Origin: Gaiellales bacterium
GTDB lineage: Bacteria > Actinomycetota > Thermoleophilia > RBG-16-64-13
DNA: 64,000 nt
Assembly: GCA_012719395.1 (NCBI GenBank)
Contig: JAAYAL010000024.1
Coordinates: 62,001 to 126,000 of the forward strand
Direction of reading: 5' to 3'
The position numbers and the translations under genes were made by a program. Positions 9,711 through 25,018 of this stretch are shown here, piece by piece. Under the pieces are notes generated by a model that worked only from the letters and a program-made list of their open reading frames with translations, did no database searches and was not told the origin of the DNA. Every line of letters begins with the position of its first letter. The stretch's first letter is position 1.

Positions 9711-10972
9711 CGTGGGGATACACGGACCTGCCCCTGGCGCAGGCCGATCCAGAGATAGACGAGATCATCCGCCGGGAACTCCGGCGGGAGCAGGACAATA
9801 TAGAGCTGATTGCTTCGGAAAACTTCGCTCCGTTGGCAGTGTTGCAGGCCAACGGCTGCGTCATGACCAACAAGTACGCGGAAGGGTATCCGGGCGCCCG
9901 TTACTACGGCGGATGTGAGTTCATCGACCAGGCGGAGCGCCTGGCCATTGCACGTGCCAAAGCTCTCTTCGGAGCCGAACACGCCAACGTGCAGCCTCAT
10001 TCCGGGTCGCAGGCCAATGCCGCTGTCTACTATGCGGCACTCCAGGTTGGGGATCCTGTGCTCTCCATGCGCCTTGACCATGGCGGCCATCTGACGCACG
10101 GCCTCAAGGTCAACTTCTCCGGCCGGAACTACACCTTCTTCCACTACGGCGTTTCGGAAGAGACCGGTGTCATCGACATGGAGGACGTTCGCGCCAAGGC
10201 CTTGGAGTGCCGCCCCAAGATGATCGTGGCCGGTGCCAGCGCCTATCCCCGCACCATCGATTTCCCGGCCTTCAGGGCAATCGCCGATGAGGTGGGCGCG
10301 GTTCTCATGGTGGACATGGCCCACATTGCGGGCCTCATCGCGGCCGGCGAGCACCCCTCCCCGTTCCCGCACGCTCAGTGGGTGACCACCACTACACACA
10401 AGACCCTCGCCGGCCCCCGTGGTGGGGCGGTCTTCTGCACCGCGGAGGATGCCACAAAGTTGGATAGGGCCATCTTCCCCGGTACCCAAGGGGGTCCGCT
10501 GGAGCACGTCATCGCCGCCAAGGCGGTCTGCTTCCACTTGGCCACCACCCCTGAATTCAAGGACACTCAGCGGCGCACCGTGGAGAATGCCAAAGCTCTG
10601 GCAGAGGGACTGGTGTCGGCCGGTGTCAGGTTGGTGTCAGGCGGTACGGATAATCATCTGCTGCTGGTGGATCTCTCGCAAAACGACATCACCGGCCTCG
10701 AAGCGCAGACACTGCTGGACGCCGCCGGCATCACGGCCAACAAGAACGGCGTGCCGGGCGACATGCGTCCACCAACCGTCACTTCCGGCTTGAGACTGGG
10801 GAGCCCGGCTATGACCACACGCGGGTTCGGTCCCGCGGAGATGCGGGCCGTGGCCCGGATCATTGCCGAGGTGCTGCTGACCAAGCCGAGTGAGAAGCGG
10901 CTGGAGGAACTGAAGGCTCAGTCTCGCGCCCTTACTGCCGCCTTCCCCCTTTACCCTGCTCTGGCCGGCTGA
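9707..10972 (+). CDS. glyA: Serine hydroxymethyltransferase
   Basis: [35 protein letters not shown]. Confidence 0.97.
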   Translation: MTWGYTDLPLAQADPEIDEIIRRELRREQDNIELIASENFAPLAVLQANGCVMTNKYAEGYPGARYYGGCEFIDQAERLAIARAKALFGAEHANVQPHSGSQANAAVYYAALQVGDPVLSMRLDHGGHLTHGLKVNFSGRNYTFFHYGVSEETGVIDMEDVRAKALECRPKMIVAGASAYPRTIDFPAFRAIADEVGAVLMVDMAHIAGLIAAGEHPSPFPHAQWVTTTTHKTLAGPRGGAVFCTAEDATKLDRAIFPGTQGGPLEHVIAAKAVCFHLATTPEFKDTQRRTVENAKALAEGLVSAGVRLVSGGTDNHLLLVDLSQNDITGLEAQTLLDAAGITANKNGVPGDMRPPTVTSGLRLGSPAMTTRGFGPAEMRAVARIIAEVLLTKPSEKRLEELKAQSRALTAAFPLYPALAG

Positions 10973-10997
10973 GAAAGGCCGTCAGGGAGCGTCTCCC

Positions 10998-11453
10998 GTG
11001 CGGCCCAGCTGGGAAGAGTACTTCATGGAGATTGCGCAGGTGGTCGCCTCCCGCTCCACCTGTCTGCGTCGACAGGTGGGTGCCGTGGTGGTGAAGAACC
11101 GGCAGATCCTGACCACGGGCTACAACGGGCCGCCGCGGGGCGTCGCACATTGTGAGCAGACGGGCTGCCTGCGCGACAGGCTGGGTGTTCCCTCCGGCGA
11201 ACGCCACGAGTTGTGTCGCGGATTGCATGCGGAGATGAACGCCATCGTGCAGGCAGCCCACAATGGGGTCCAGATCGCCGGGGCGGAGATGTATTCCACC
11301 ACGCAACCCTGTTCCCTGTGCGCCAAGATGATCATCAACGCGGGAATCATCGTTGTGCATTTCTCCGGGCCCTACCCCGACGAATTGGCGCTGCAGATGT
11401 TCCAAGAGGCCAATGTGGAATTGGTGGCTTCGCGGGGGCCGGCCTGTGGGTGA
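10998..11453 (+). CDS. comEB: dCMP/cytidine deaminase family (ComEB-like)
   Basis: [39 protein letters not shown] and [14 protein letters not shown] zinc-site motifs. Confidence 0.9.
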   Translation: MRPSWEEYFMEIAQVVASRSTCLRRQVGAVVVKNRQILTTGYNGPPRGVAHCEQTGCLRDRLGVPSGERHELCRGLHAEMNAIVQAAHNGVQIAGAEMYSTTQPCSLCAKMIINAGIIVVHFSGPYPDELALQMFQEANVELVASRGPACG

Positions 11454-11541
11454 AGGTTGGTGGGCCTGCCGCCGGGAGTTCTCTGACCGGCCAATCAAAG
11501 AGGCCGGGCGTCTTGCGCCGCACATAGGAAAAAAACGCTTC

Positions 11542-11571
11542 TTGTAGTCTGCCCTGCCCGCGTCCTATAAT
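11542..11571 (+). promoter_or_regulatory. Predicted housekeeping-sigma promoter for the atp operon
   Basis: TTGTAG (11542-11547), 18-nt spacer, perfect TATAAT (11566-11571); lies upstream of atpI-like/atpB. Confidence 0.55.
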
Positions 11572-11743
11572 ACGCTCGGCTTGAGGAGGAGCTACACCGG
11601 CCGCGAGGTCTAGGACGGAGCGTCATCACCGTGTCACGTCCGCAGTAGGGCCTCGTTTCCCGGGTAGAGTCGCAGGCCGGGCCGGATCTCACGAACGGCG
11701 GGGACGTTGAGCGTCCTGAAGCAGTTGCAGGAGGAGCTTCGAG

Positions 11744-12124
11744 GTGATCATCGCCCTGTCGATTGTGACGGGATTGGTGTTGGCAGTCGGGTACGAGATG
11801 GTCTGGGTGCGCACGCAGGAATGGGTGTTCGCCCGGTGGGAGAAATACGCCCCGCTGTTCGCCATACTCGGTTTCCTGCTGCGTTTGGTGGTCATCGGGG
11901 TCGCTTTTTTGGCCCTCTGGCGCCTCACGCCGCTGGATTTGTTCGTGACAGTCGTGGCTTTCGCTGTGGGGTTCGCGGTTGTGAGCACGTGGCTCATCTC
12001 CCGCATGTTGAAGAAGAGGACGGCCGCAAGGCCGGGCGGGGCGGGAGCCACCGAAGAAGATGCTACCGGTGCTTCCAAAGCCAGTCCGCAGGGGCTTGGC
12101 CCGCAAGATGACGTGCCGCGCTAG
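11744..12124 (+). CDS. AtpI-like membrane protein (ATP synthase subunit I family)
   Basis: Hydrophobic 126-aa ORF immediately upstream of atpB; position plus transmembrane profile. Confidence 0.6.
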   Translation: MIIALSIVTGLVLAVGYEMVWVRTQEWVFARWEKYAPLFAILGFLLRLVVIGVAFLALWRLTPLDLFVTVVAFAVGFAVVSTWLISRMLKKRTAARPGGAGATEEDATGASKASPQGLGPQDDVPR

Positions 12125-12136
12125 AAGGAGTGCCTA

Positions 12137-13199
<1,063 letters not shown>

Positions 13200-13278
13200 C
13201 GTTCGAGCACAGCAGTGAGGTGGAGCCGGGGGCCGGCGCCCTCGGCCAAGCCCCAAACCGAGGAGTGCGTAGTCCAGC

Positions 13279-13785
13279 ATGAAAATCTTTGAGGTATCAC
13301 CAGGTCTCTTCATCTGGTCGGCCCTCACCTTCATCATTCTCATTGTGCTGCTATACAAACTGGCATTCAATCCGCTGATGTCGATGCAGAAAAAGCGGCA
13401 GGCGGAGATCCGTGAGGCCATTGATGGTGCCGAGCGGATCAAGGAAGAGGCCCGCGTTCTTCTTTCCGAGTACAAGCAGCAACTGGCGGATGCGAGGCTT
13501 GAGGCCGAGGAGATACTGGATCGCGCCAGGCATGTGGGCGAGTCCACTCGGGCGGAGATCGTGAATGAGGCCAGAGAGCAATCGCAGCGCGCACTGGATA
13601 AGGCTCGCGAGCAGATCGAACGTGAGACCAGTCAGGCGTTGGCTGAGATCCGTCTGCAGGTAGCCGACTTGGCTATCGCCGCTGCGGAGAAGGCCACCAG
13701 CCGCAGCCTGACCTCGGAAGAGGACGCCCGCCTCATCCGCGAGGCATTGGCCCAAGTGGATGTCATGCGGCCCAACAGCAACTGA
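13279..13785 (+). CDS. atpF: F0F1 ATP synthase subunit b
   Basis: N-terminal TM helix followed by long charged coiled coil; position in atp operon. Confidence 0.93.
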   Translation: MKIFEVSPGLFIWSALTFIILIVLLYKLAFNPLMSMQKKRQAEIREAIDGAERIKEEARVLLSEYKQQLADARLEAEEILDRARHVGESTRAEIVNEAREQSQRALDKAREQIERETSQALAEIRLQVADLAIAAAEKATSRSLTSEEDARLIREALAQVDVMRPNSN

Positions 13786-13800
13786 GGAAGTGGAACTAAG

Positions 13801-14373
13801 GTGAGCGACGCCAAGATCGCGAGAGTCTACGCGGAGGCGCTGTTCCAGGCGGCGTCCGAAGCAGGCAGGACTCAGGCCGTGCGGAACGACCTGGCGTCCT
13901 TTGTCGCCGCTGCACGTGGGTCTGAGCAACTGCAGGAGTTCTTCCAGAACCAGAGCCTCCCCGAGGAAAGCAGGAAACGCGTGGTGATGGAGCTGGCCGC
14001 GGGCGCTGATCCGCTGGTCAGGAACTTCTTGCGGGTTCTCATCGACAAGAGGCGTGAAGACGTGCTCGAGGAGGCCGGCCGCCATTACCAGCAAAGGGTG
14101 GAAGCCGCCGACAACAGAGTGACTGTCGAGCTGACCACGGCGCGGCCGATCAGCAAGGAACTGCAGGCGGAGGTTCGGTCCTCCCTGGAGTCCTCGCTTC
14201 AGAGCACGGTGGAGCTGATGCTCGCCGTGGACGAATCGATCCTGGGCGGGGCCAAGCTCCGCATTGGCGACAAAATCGCGGACGCAAGCATCCGGCACCG
14301 GCTGGATCAGCTTCGCGCCCGTCTAATTAGCCCGACGGCAAAGTTGGAGGGTTCAGTTGAAGCTGCGTCCTGA
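13801..14373 (+). CDS. atpH: F0F1 ATP synthase subunit delta
   Basis: [12 protein letters not shown]..; C-terminal [27 protein letters not shown]. Confidence 0.94.
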   Translation: MSDAKIARVYAEALFQAASEAGRTQAVRNDLASFVAAARGSEQLQEFFQNQSLPEESRKRVVMELAAGADPLVRNFLRVLIDKRREDVLEEAGRHYQQRVEAADNRVTVELTTARPISKELQAEVRSSLESSLQSTVELMLAVDESILGGAKLRIGDKIADASIRHRLDQLRARLISPTAKLEGSVEAAS

Positions 14374-15886
14374 GGAGATTACCGCCATCCTCAAGTCCCA
14401 GATCACGGACTATGAGGCTGAGGTTGATGTCCAGGAGGTAGGCACCGTCATCCAAGTGGGCGATGGCATCGCCCGCATCCACGGCTTGGAGAATGCCGTG
14501 GCTTCGGAGATGTTGGAGCTTCCTCACGGGGTGAGAGGACTTGTCCTCAACCTCGAGGAAGACAACGTCGGCGCCGTGCTCCTGGGGGAAGACACCCTGA
14601 TCAAGGAAGGTGACCTGGTCAAGCGGACCGGCGCCATCCTGCAGGTCCCGGTTGGTGACGGCCTTATTGGCCGCGTGGTCGATCCGTTGGGCGTGCCGCT
14701 GGACGCCAAAGGCCCCATCGAGTCCACCGAGTTCAGGCCGGTGGAGTTCAAGGCCCCCGGCGTCATCAGGCGCCAGGGGGTCAAGGAGCCGCTGCAGACC
14801 GGCATCAAGGCCATCGACTCCATGATCCCGATCGGTCGCGGCCAGCGCGAGCTGATCATTGGCGACCGTGGCACCGGCAAGACCGCCATCGCCATCGACA
14901 CCATCATCAATCAGAAGGGCCAAGACGTCATCTGCATCTACGTGGCCATCGGCCAGAAGGCCTCCACCGTGGCGCAGATGGTCAGTCGCTTCGAGCAGTA
15001 CGGGGCCATGGACTACACCATCGTGGTAATGGCGTCCGCCTCGTCTTCTGCTCCTCTTCGTTACATGGCTCCCTATGCGGGCTGTGCCATGGGCGAGTAC
15101 TTCACATATCAGGGCAAGCATGTGCTCTGCGTCTACGATGACTTGACCAAACAGGCAGATGCCTATCGGCAGATGTCGCTGCTGCTGCGCCGTCCTCCGG
15201 GCCGCGAGGCCTTCCCGGGCGACGTCTTCTACCTGCATAGCCGCCTGCTGGAGCGGGCCTGCAAGCTGCGCGACGACCTCGGCGGCGGTTCTCTCACCGC
15301 CCTCCCCGTCATCGAGACCAAGGCCGGCGACATCTCGGCGTACATTCCCACCAACGTGATCTCCATCACCGATGGTCAGATGTTCCTGGAGACCAACCTG
15401 TTCTACTCCGGTGTGCGTCCGGCCATCAACGCCGGCATCTCCGTCTCCCGCGTGGGTGGGAACGCGCAGATCAAGGCCATGAAGAAGGTGGCCGGTTCCT
15501 TGCGGCTGGACCTCTCGCAGTACCGCGAGTTGGAGGCCTTCGCCAAGTTCGGTTCGGAGTTGGACCCCGAGACCATGAAGACGCTGAACCGCGGCGAGCG
15601 TCTGGTTGCAGTGCTGAATCAGCCTCAGTACAAGCCCTGGCCGGTGGAGGAGCAGGTCATAGTGCTGTTCGCGGCCACGCAGGGTTACATGGATGACGTT
15701 GATGTGGCGAACATCCCTGATTTCAGCCAGGGCCTCCTTGACTTCATGCGGGCGCAATACGCGGATATCGGCAAGGTCATCGCACAAACGAAGGATCTGC
15801 CGGACGAGTTGTCCCAGCAGCTGCATGAAGCCGTACAGACGTTCAAGGCGGATTACTCCGGCGCCCTCGCGGCAGCCGAAGCCTAG
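14357..15886 (+). CDS. atpA: F0F1 ATP synthase subunit alpha
   Basis: Walker [26 protein letters not shown]. Confidence 0.98.
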   Translation: MKLRPEEITAILKSQITDYEAEVDVQEVGTVIQVGDGIARIHGLENAVASEMLELPHGVRGLVLNLEEDNVGAVLLGEDTLIKEGDLVKRTGAILQVPVGDGLIGRVVDPLGVPLDAKGPIESTEFRPVEFKAPGVIRRQGVKEPLQTGIKAIDSMIPIGRGQRELIIGDRGTGKTAIAIDTIINQKGQDVICIYVAIGQKASTVAQMVSRFEQYGAMDYTIVVMASASSSAPLRYMAPYAGCAMGEYFTYQGKHVLCVYDDLTKQADAYRQMSLLLRRPPGREAFPGDVFYLHSRLLERACKLRDDLGGGSLTALPVIETKAGDISAYIPTNVISITDGQMFLETNLFYSGVRPAINAGISVSRVGGNAQIKAMKKVAGSLRLDLSQYRELEAFAKFGSELDPETMKTLNRGERLVAVLNQPQYKPWPVEEQVIVLFAATQGYMDDVDVANIPDFSQGLLDFMRAQYADIGKVIAQTKDLPDELSQQLHEAVQTFKADYSGALAAAEA

Positions 15887-15905
15887 CCGGGGGTAAGAGG
15901 CGGCC

Positions 15906-16790
15906 ATGCCCAGCCAGAAAGAACTACGGCGTCGGATCACCTCGACCGAGAACACGAGGAAGATCACCAAGGCCATGGAGATGGTGGCCGCAGCCCGTCT
16001 GCGCCGTTCTCAGCAACGCATCGAGTCGGCGCGCCCCTATGGACACTGGATGATGGAGTTCATCGCCGGGCTGGTTCGTTACTCTCCAACCGGTACGGGG
16101 CTCCCCCTGCTTGAGGTTCACAAAGAGATGAAGCGTGTAGCCATTGTGGCTGTGACCGCGGACCGTGGGTTGTGCGGCGGCTTCAACTCTAACGTGGTGC
16201 GGAAGACGCTTGAGTTGAAACGCTCCTACGAAGCTCAGGGAGTGGCTGTTGACCTCCACATAGTGGGCAAGAAGGGTGTCTCGGCCATGCGGTTCCAGGG
16301 GCACACTTTGAAGGGTGCATACATCGGGATCACCGACCGTCCTCGCTACCTGAACGCGCAGACCATCGCGGACGAGTTGATCAAGGCCTACGCAGCGGAG
16401 GAGATCGATCTCGTCCACATGGTGTACAACGAGTTCAAGAGCGCCATCGAGCAGGTGCTGTTCGATGAGGTGATCCTTCCTATCCAGGAGGAAGTGGTGG
16501 CCACCTACGCGAGTAACGTGGTGGCTCCCCACATGGAGTTCATCTTCGAGCCCAGTCCCGTGAAGATCTTGAACGATCTTCTTCCCACCTACGTGGAGGG
16601 TTCCATATACGGGGCTCTGCTGGAGAGTTCAGCCAGTGAGCATGGAGCGCGCATGACGGCCATGCGCAACGCATCCGATGCGGCTGGCGACATCATTGAT
16701 GCTCTGAGCCTGGCCATGAACCGGGCGCGGCAGGCATCGATCACGCAGGAGATCCTGGAGGTAGTGGCTGGAGCCGACGCGCTGGCCTGA
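15906..16790 (+). CDS. atpG: F0F1 ATP synthase subunit gamma
   Basis: RRRITSTENTRKITKAMEMVAAARLRR; ADRGLCGGFNSNV; NRARQASITQEILEVVAGADAL. Confidence 0.97.
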   Translation: MPSQKELRRRITSTENTRKITKAMEMVAAARLRRSQQRIESARPYGHWMMEFIAGLVRYSPTGTGLPLLEVHKEMKRVAIVAVTADRGLCGGFNSNVVRKTLELKRSYEAQGVAVDLHIVGKKGVSAMRFQGHTLKGAYIGITDRPRYLNAQTIADELIKAYAAEEIDLVHMVYNEFKSAIEQVLFDEVILPIQEEVVATYASNVVAPHMEFIFEPSPVKILNDLLPTYVEGSIYGALLESSASEHGARMTAMRNASDAAGDIIDALSLAMNRARQASITQEILEVVAGADALA

Positions 16791-16834
16791 TGACGCAAGT
16801 TCGCTCCTGCTGTTGTGTGCGCGGCAGAGCTTGA

Positions 16835-18268
<1,434 letters not shown>

Positions 18269-18271
18269 GCA

Positions 18272-18727
18272 GTGGCCGGCGAGAAGCAAGACGGCTCCTT
18301 CCTGCGGATAGAGGTCGTTGACCCTGACGGTCTGGTCTTCGAGGGCGACGTCGCTATGGTCGTGATCCCTGCCGCCTACGGTGAGATCGGGATTCTGCCC
18401 AAGCACGCTCCCCTGGTGGCCAAGCTGGACATCGGCGAGTTGAGGGTGAAGACCCTCAATAATCAGTGGATGTCGTTGGCTGTTGCCGAGGGTTTTGTTC
18501 TGGTGCAACTCGACCGGGTGATCGTGCTGGCTGACGCTGCCGAACTGGCCACCGAGATTGACGAGGAACGGGCGGTGCGTGCGCGCGATAGAGCTTTGGC
18601 CAACCTTGCCATGATCAAGGAAGGCAAAGCTCCCACCGGAGCCGGACAAGACAAGCTGTATCCTTTCCGGGAGCAGACCGCCCTCAAGAGGCAACTCAAC
18701 CGCCTGAAGGTACTTCGCAGAGCGTGA
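18272..18727 (+). CDS. atpC: F0F1 ATP synthase subunit epsilon
   Basis: EVVDPDGLVFEGDVAMVVIPAAYGEIGILPKHAPLVAKL. Confidence 0.95.
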   Translation: MAGEKQDGSFLRIEVVDPDGLVFEGDVAMVVIPAAYGEIGILPKHAPLVAKLDIGELRVKTLNNQWMSLAVAEGFVLVQLDRVIVLADAAELATEIDEERAVRARDRALANLAMIKEGKAPTGAGQDKLYPFREQTALKRQLNRLKVLRRA

Positions 18728-18750
18728 CCTTCAGCCTACGGGGCTGAAAT

Positions 18751-20022
18751 ATGATTGAGAGCGAGACCGGGGCCCGGTTCTTGATCCGGGGCGGGCGTAG
18801 CCTGTCTGGGAAGGTGCGCGTGTCAGGCGCCAAGAACTCGGTCCTGAAGTTGATGGCGGCATGCCTTCTGGCTCCGGCTGCCTACACCCTGAGCAACGTC
18901 CCGGATATCCAGGATGTGCGTACCATGGCCGAGGTGCTGCAGCACCTCGGCGCCGTGGTGGGGTTTGAGAACGGCGTCATGAACGTGGATACCACGAGGG
19001 TGGCTTCGCAAACCGCACCCTACGAGCTGGTCCAGAAGATGCGGGCGTCCATCCAGATCATGGGGCCTCTGGTTGCCCACTACGGGCAGGCGAGGGTGGC
19101 CATGCCCGGCGGATGCAACCTGGGGCCGCGCAAGATCGATATCCATCTGAAGGGGCTCACTCAGCTGGGAGCGGAGATCACCTCGAATCACGGGTTCATC
19201 GAGGTCCAAGCGCCGCGGCTGCGTGGTACGGATATTCTTCTGGAGTACCCGAGCGTGGGCGCAACGGAGAACCTGATGATGGCGGCCGTGCTGGCGGAGG
19301 GGGAGACTCTCATTGACAACGCGGCTCGCGAGCCGGAGATCGTTGATCTGAGCAAGTTCCTTGTCAGCATGGGCGCAGACGTTGAAGGCGCTGGGACCTC
19401 CACCATCCGGGTGCGAGGGGTGAAGGAGTTGCATGGGGCGGAGCACGCGGTCATAGGGGATCGGATCGAGGCCGGGACCTTCCTGATTGCGGGTGCCATC
19501 AGTGGGGGCCAGGTCGAGGTGGAGGGCATCAGTCCGCGCGTGCTGGACCTCTTCCTCTCCAAGCTGCGCTCCGTGGGCGTCGAGGTGCGCGAGAACTCGC
19601 ACTCCATCTGGGCCTGTGGGGATGTGGAGAGGTATCAGGGCACTGATATCGCCACTCTCCCCTACCCCGGGTTTGCCACGGATCTGCAGGCGCAGACCAT
19701 GGCGCTGCTCTCCGTTGCCAAGGGGCCGTCCATTGTCACAGAGAACGTATTCGAGAGCCGCTTCGTCTTTGTAGATGAGCTCATACGTCTGGGTGCGGAC
19801 ATCAAAGTAGCCGGGCACCACGCTGTGGTCAATGGAGGGCGACGGTTGACCGGCACCATCGTGTGTTGCTCGGACCTGCGGGCCGGGGCGGCCTTGGTCC
19901 TTGCCGGGCTCGCGGCAGAGGGCGTCACTGAGGTGAGGGAGATCTATCACGTCGATCGCGGCTACGAGGACTTCGAAGGCAAGCTGGTCTCGCTTGGTGC
20001 TGATGTCCGGCGGGTGGCCTGA
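18751..20022 (+). CDS. murA: UDP-N-acetylglucosamine 1-carboxyvinyltransferase
   Basis: LSGKVRVSGAKNSVLKLMAACLLA; MPGGCNLGPRKIDIHLKGLTQLGAEI; PYPGFATDLQAQTMAL. Confidence 0.97.
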   Translation: MIESETGARFLIRGGRSLSGKVRVSGAKNSVLKLMAACLLAPAAYTLSNVPDIQDVRTMAEVLQHLGAVVGFENGVMNVDTTRVASQTAPYELVQKMRASIQIMGPLVAHYGQARVAMPGGCNLGPRKIDIHLKGLTQLGAEITSNHGFIEVQAPRLRGTDILLEYPSVGATENLMMAAVLAEGETLIDNAAREPEIVDLSKFLVSMGADVEGAGTSTIRVRGVKELHGAEHAVIGDRIEAGTFLIAGAISGGQVEVEGISPRVLDLFLSKLRSVGVEVRENSHSIWACGDVERYQGTDIATLPYPGFATDLQAQTMALLSVAKGPSIVTENVFESRFVFVDELIRLGADIKVAGHHAVVNGGRRLTGTIVCCSDLRAGAALVLAGLAAEGVTEVREIYHVDRGYEDFEGKLVSLGADVRRVA

Positions 20023-20154
20023 CGGGACCGGTTGCCGAGGCGCACCGGGACTCTCCCCCTTGCGCTCGTACCATGGCGGCTCTGCCGCACTTCATGGCGC
20101 GGATAGGCGTGTGAAGGTAGAATCGTCGGCTAGCCCCATGAGGGCAGCCTTGCC

Positions 20155-21981
20155 ATGAGCGGAAAGAACAAACCTTACACAGTCTATCGGGTCGAGCGGG
20201 TCGCCCCCCAGCGTCGCTGGCGCCGCGTGGCGCTCATCGCAGCCACATGCGTGCTGGGCGCCCTCTTGGTGGGTGTGGGCGGTGCCTACATCTGGCTCAA
20301 CGTCATCTTGGGCGGCTCGCGGGAGACGGACTCAGGGATACTCGGTGCCTTGGAGGAGACCACCACCACGGCCTCCGCATCTGCAGGTACCACGGCGGAA
20401 ACCGTGCCGGACCCGCCCAACTCCATGAACATCATCGTGTTCGGATCCGACAATCAGGAGGAGGGCGAGGAATACGGTCGCTCGGACAGCATCATGGTGG
20501 TCCACGTGGATCCTGAGAGCAAGTTCGTGTCCGTCCTGTCGCTTCCTCGTGACCTGAGGGTGGAGATCCCGGGCTACGGAGTGGACAAGCTCAACGCCGC
20601 TTACTCCTTTGGCGGCGAGGAGCTCGCCATTCGCACGGTGCAGCAGTTGACCAACATCGACCTGAATCATTTCGTGACCATAGACTTCGATGCTTTTCGG
20701 CAGGTCACCACGGAACTGGGTGGGGTGTGGATAGATGTTGACCGGCGCTACTATCACCAGGCTCAGGTGGGTGCCGCCGACCCGTGGGAGAACATCGACA
20801 TACAGGCGGGCTATCAACGCCTCATGGGAGAAGACGCGCTGGATTTCGTCCGTTTCCGCCACGATAGCAACGTGGACTTCGGGCGGATGGAACGTCAGCA
20901 GCTGTTCCTGCGGGAAGCGCAGCGCCAGTTGGTGGGGCTGGGAACGGCTTTCAAAGTGCCCGAACTGGTGAGCCTGGTGGCATCGAACATCAGGACGGAT
21001 CTGACCACGAACGAGATATTGAGCCTGGCCTTCTTCGGACTTGGTCTGGAAGGCACGCGCATCAAATCGGTGAAGCTGGAGGGCGCGGGGGACACCATCG
21101 GTGGCGTCGACTACCTGATCTACGACGATGACCAGGTACGCTCTGTGGTTCAGGAGTTCGTCACTCCTCCCCAGGACGAGGAGATCGCGGCGGAGTCCGG
21201 CCGGACCGGGGCCGGCGAGGCCGAGTCTCCCCGCGGGGAGGGCACTGGTTTGCAGATCGACCTTACCGGGGTGGAGGTTGACGTATTCAACGGGAGTGGG
21301 CGCACGGGCCAAGCGGGTGGCGCGGCCTTGCTGCTGCGCCAGCGGGGCGCGAAGGTGGTGGGCATCGGGAACGCCGATACTCCAGGAGGTGAGGGAGGTG
21401 GCACCGTGGTGTCTTACCCGGGTGGGCAGCGGCAACAGGCGGAAGCCGTGGTGGACGCGCTGGACACGGGGTACGTGGTGGAGGACGGTGCGCTGGAACG
21501 TCTGAGAGTGGTGTTGGGCACGGATTTCTGGACCGATCTCGACAGAACTTCCGTCCCGGGGACCAGTGGCATCATCTATGAAGACGAGTACTTCGCTCTT
21601 CAGAGCCAGGTCTCATTTGCGATGATAGGGCCCGGGTACCTGCCGGAGGGATACGCTTACAAGGATCGTCGGGTCTACGAGATAGACGCCGGCAAGGGGA
21701 GGCTGTACCCGGCAGTCAAGACCATTTACCAGTACGGGGAAGAGGACCAGTATCTCGGCATCACCCAGACGACCTACGCTGGTGCCTCGGTGGTCTCAGA
21801 CGGCGAGAAGGTGACAGAGAACGGCATCACGTACACCATCGTGGGTCTCTCCGGCAAGGTGGATCACATCTGGTGGAAGCAGGGCGACGTTGTCTACTGG
21901 GTCACGAACACTCTGATGCATCGGTTGAGCCGTGAGGAGTTGCTGCTGGTGGCCACGAACATGATCGCCGTCGCTCGCTAG
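20155..21981 (+). CDS. LCP-family (LytR-CpsA-Psr) cell envelope protein with LytR_C domain and extra C-terminal DUF4367-like domain
   Basis: TM anchor; RSDSIMVVHVDPESKFVSVLSLPRDLRVEIPGYGVDKLNAAYSFGG; later GVEVDVFNGSGRTGQAGGAALLLRQRGAKVVGIGNAD; tail YLPEGYAYKDRRVYEI.. Confidence 0.9.
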   Translation: MSGKNKPYTVYRVERVAPQRRWRRVALIAATCVLGALLVGVGGAYIWLNVILGGSRETDSGILGALEETTTTASASAGTTAETVPDPPNSMNIIVFGSDNQEEGEEYGRSDSIMVVHVDPESKFVSVLSLPRDLRVEIPGYGVDKLNAAYSFGGEELAIRTVQQLTNIDLNHFVTIDFDAFRQVTTELGGVWIDVDRRYYHQAQVGAADPWENIDIQAGYQRLMGEDALDFVRFRHDSNVDFGRMERQQLFLREAQRQLVGLGTAFKVPELVSLVASNIRTDLTTNEILSLAFFGLGLEGTRIKSVKLEGAGDTIGGVDYLIYDDDQVRSVVQEFVTPPQDEEIAAESGRTGAGEAESPRGEGTGLQIDLTGVEVDVFNGSGRTGQAGGAALLLRQRGAKVVGIGNADTPGGEGGGTVVSYPGGQRQQAEAVVDALDTGYVVEDGALERLRVVLGTDFWTDLDRTSVPGTSGIIYEDEYFALQSQVSFAMIGPGYLPEGYAYKDRRVYEIDAGKGRLYPAVKTIYQYGEEDQYLGITQTTYAGASVVSDGEKVTENGITYTIVGLSGKVDHIWWKQGDVVYWVTNTLMHRLSREELLLVATNMIAVAR

Positions 21982-22045
21982 GGGTGGGAGGCTGCGCGTT
22001 CTCCTCAGTGCCTCGGCGGAAGCAATCGGCGAGTCCGTCGCTGCG

Positions 22046-23864
<1,819 letters not shown>

Positions 23865-23899
23865 GCCATGGGGTTGGCAGGTGTTGCGGAGGGCGCGGT

Positions 23900-25018
23900 G
23901 TGACCCCCGGCCGGAGTGAGGTGCGCACCATCCAATGGGTGGGGGGACGCGTGACCCTGATCGACCAGACGCTGCTGCCTCTGCGGGAGCGTTACGTCAC
24001 ATGTGGCACGTGGGAAGAGGTGGCTTCAGCCATCAGGAACATGGTCGTGCGCGGCGCTCCTGCTATCGGCGTGGCCGCGGCCATGGCCATGGCCATGGCC
24101 GCGCGAGAGGCGGCATGCGGTCCGGCCGGGTTCGAACGTGCCCTCCATGATGCAACCAATGTCCTATTCTCCACCCGGCCCACGGCGGTTAATCTGGGCT
24201 GGGCCTTGGAGCAAATGGGTAGAGTATGGAGGCGATCGGATTTGTCGGTGCAGGAGCGCGTGGACATGATGGAGCGGCGGGCGCTGCAGATCCAGGAGGA
24301 GGACGTCAGCTCCTGTCGGTGTATCGGCGAGTACGGCGCAGACCTCATCCTCAGCGGCTGTTTGGCGGCCGGGGCCGAAGGCGGCGGCCAGAGGGGTGCG
24401 CCTGCTCCCGATCCGGTGATTCTCACCCACTGCAATGCCGGCGCGTTGGCCACAGCCGGCTACGGCACGGCGTTGGGCATCATCCGCTCAGTGCATGCAC
24501 GTCGCCCCGGAGTGCGCGTGCTGACTGATGAGACGCGGCCTCTCCTGCAGGGAGCGCGGCTGACCGCTTGGGAACTGCAGCGTGATGGCATTGCCTGCGA
24601 AGTCATCACGGACGGGATGGCCGGGCACTTCCTCAAGTCCGGCGAGATCACCCACGTGATCGTGGGTGCAGACAGGATTGCCGCGAACGGGGACACGGCC
24701 AACAAGATAGGCACCTACGGCGTGGCTGTCCTGGCCCGTGAGAACAGTGTGCCCTTCATCGTGGCGGCGCCGCTCTCCACCGCCGACTTCGACCTGCCCG
24801 ATGGATCCTCCATCCCTATAGAAGAGCGCGCCGCGGAGGAAGTGACGTGGTGTGGAGGCCGGCAGATGTGCCCGGCCGGCGTGGCGGCCCGCAATCCCTC
24901 GTTCGACGTCACTCCGGCGCGCTACATCACCGCTATCGTGACTGACCGGGGGGCGGCCTTGCCGCCATTGGGCCCTGCACTGCGTGCGGTGGCCGGGCAT
25001 GCGGGAGGGACGGCATGA
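23900..25018 (+). CDS. mtnA: S-methyl-5-thioribose-1-phosphate isomerase family
   Basis: RGAPAIGVAAAMAMAMAA; THCNAGALATAGYGTALGI; VGADRIAANGDTANKIGTYG. Confidence 0.95.
   Translation: MTPGRSEVRTIQWVGGRVTLIDQTLLPLRERYVTCGTWEEVASAIRNMVVRGAPAIGVAAAMAMAMAAREAACGPAGFERALHDATNVLFSTRPTAVNLGWALEQMGRVWRRSDLSVQERVDMMERRALQIQEEDVSSCRCIGEYGADLILSGCLAAGAEGGGQRGAPAPDPVILTHCNAGALATAGYGTALGIIRSVHARRPGVRVLTDETRPLLQGARLTAWELQRDGIACEVITDGMAGHFLKSGEITHVIVGADRIAANGDTANKIGTYGVAVLARENSVPFIVAAPLSTADFDLPDGSSIPIEERAAEEVTWCGGRQMCPAGVAARNPSFDVTPARYITAIVTDRGAALPPLGPALRAVAGHAGGTA

Noticed and set aside
14327-15976. 549-aa minus-strand ORF
   Set aside because: Antisense mirror of atpA; typical spurious long ORF in high-GC codon usage, no recognisable motifs.
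24072-24102. Tandem ggccat hexamers (gccgcggccatggccatggccatggcc)
   Set aside because: Encodes MAMAMA within the conserved GAPAIGVAAAMA region of MtnA; coding low complexity, not a functional repeat.
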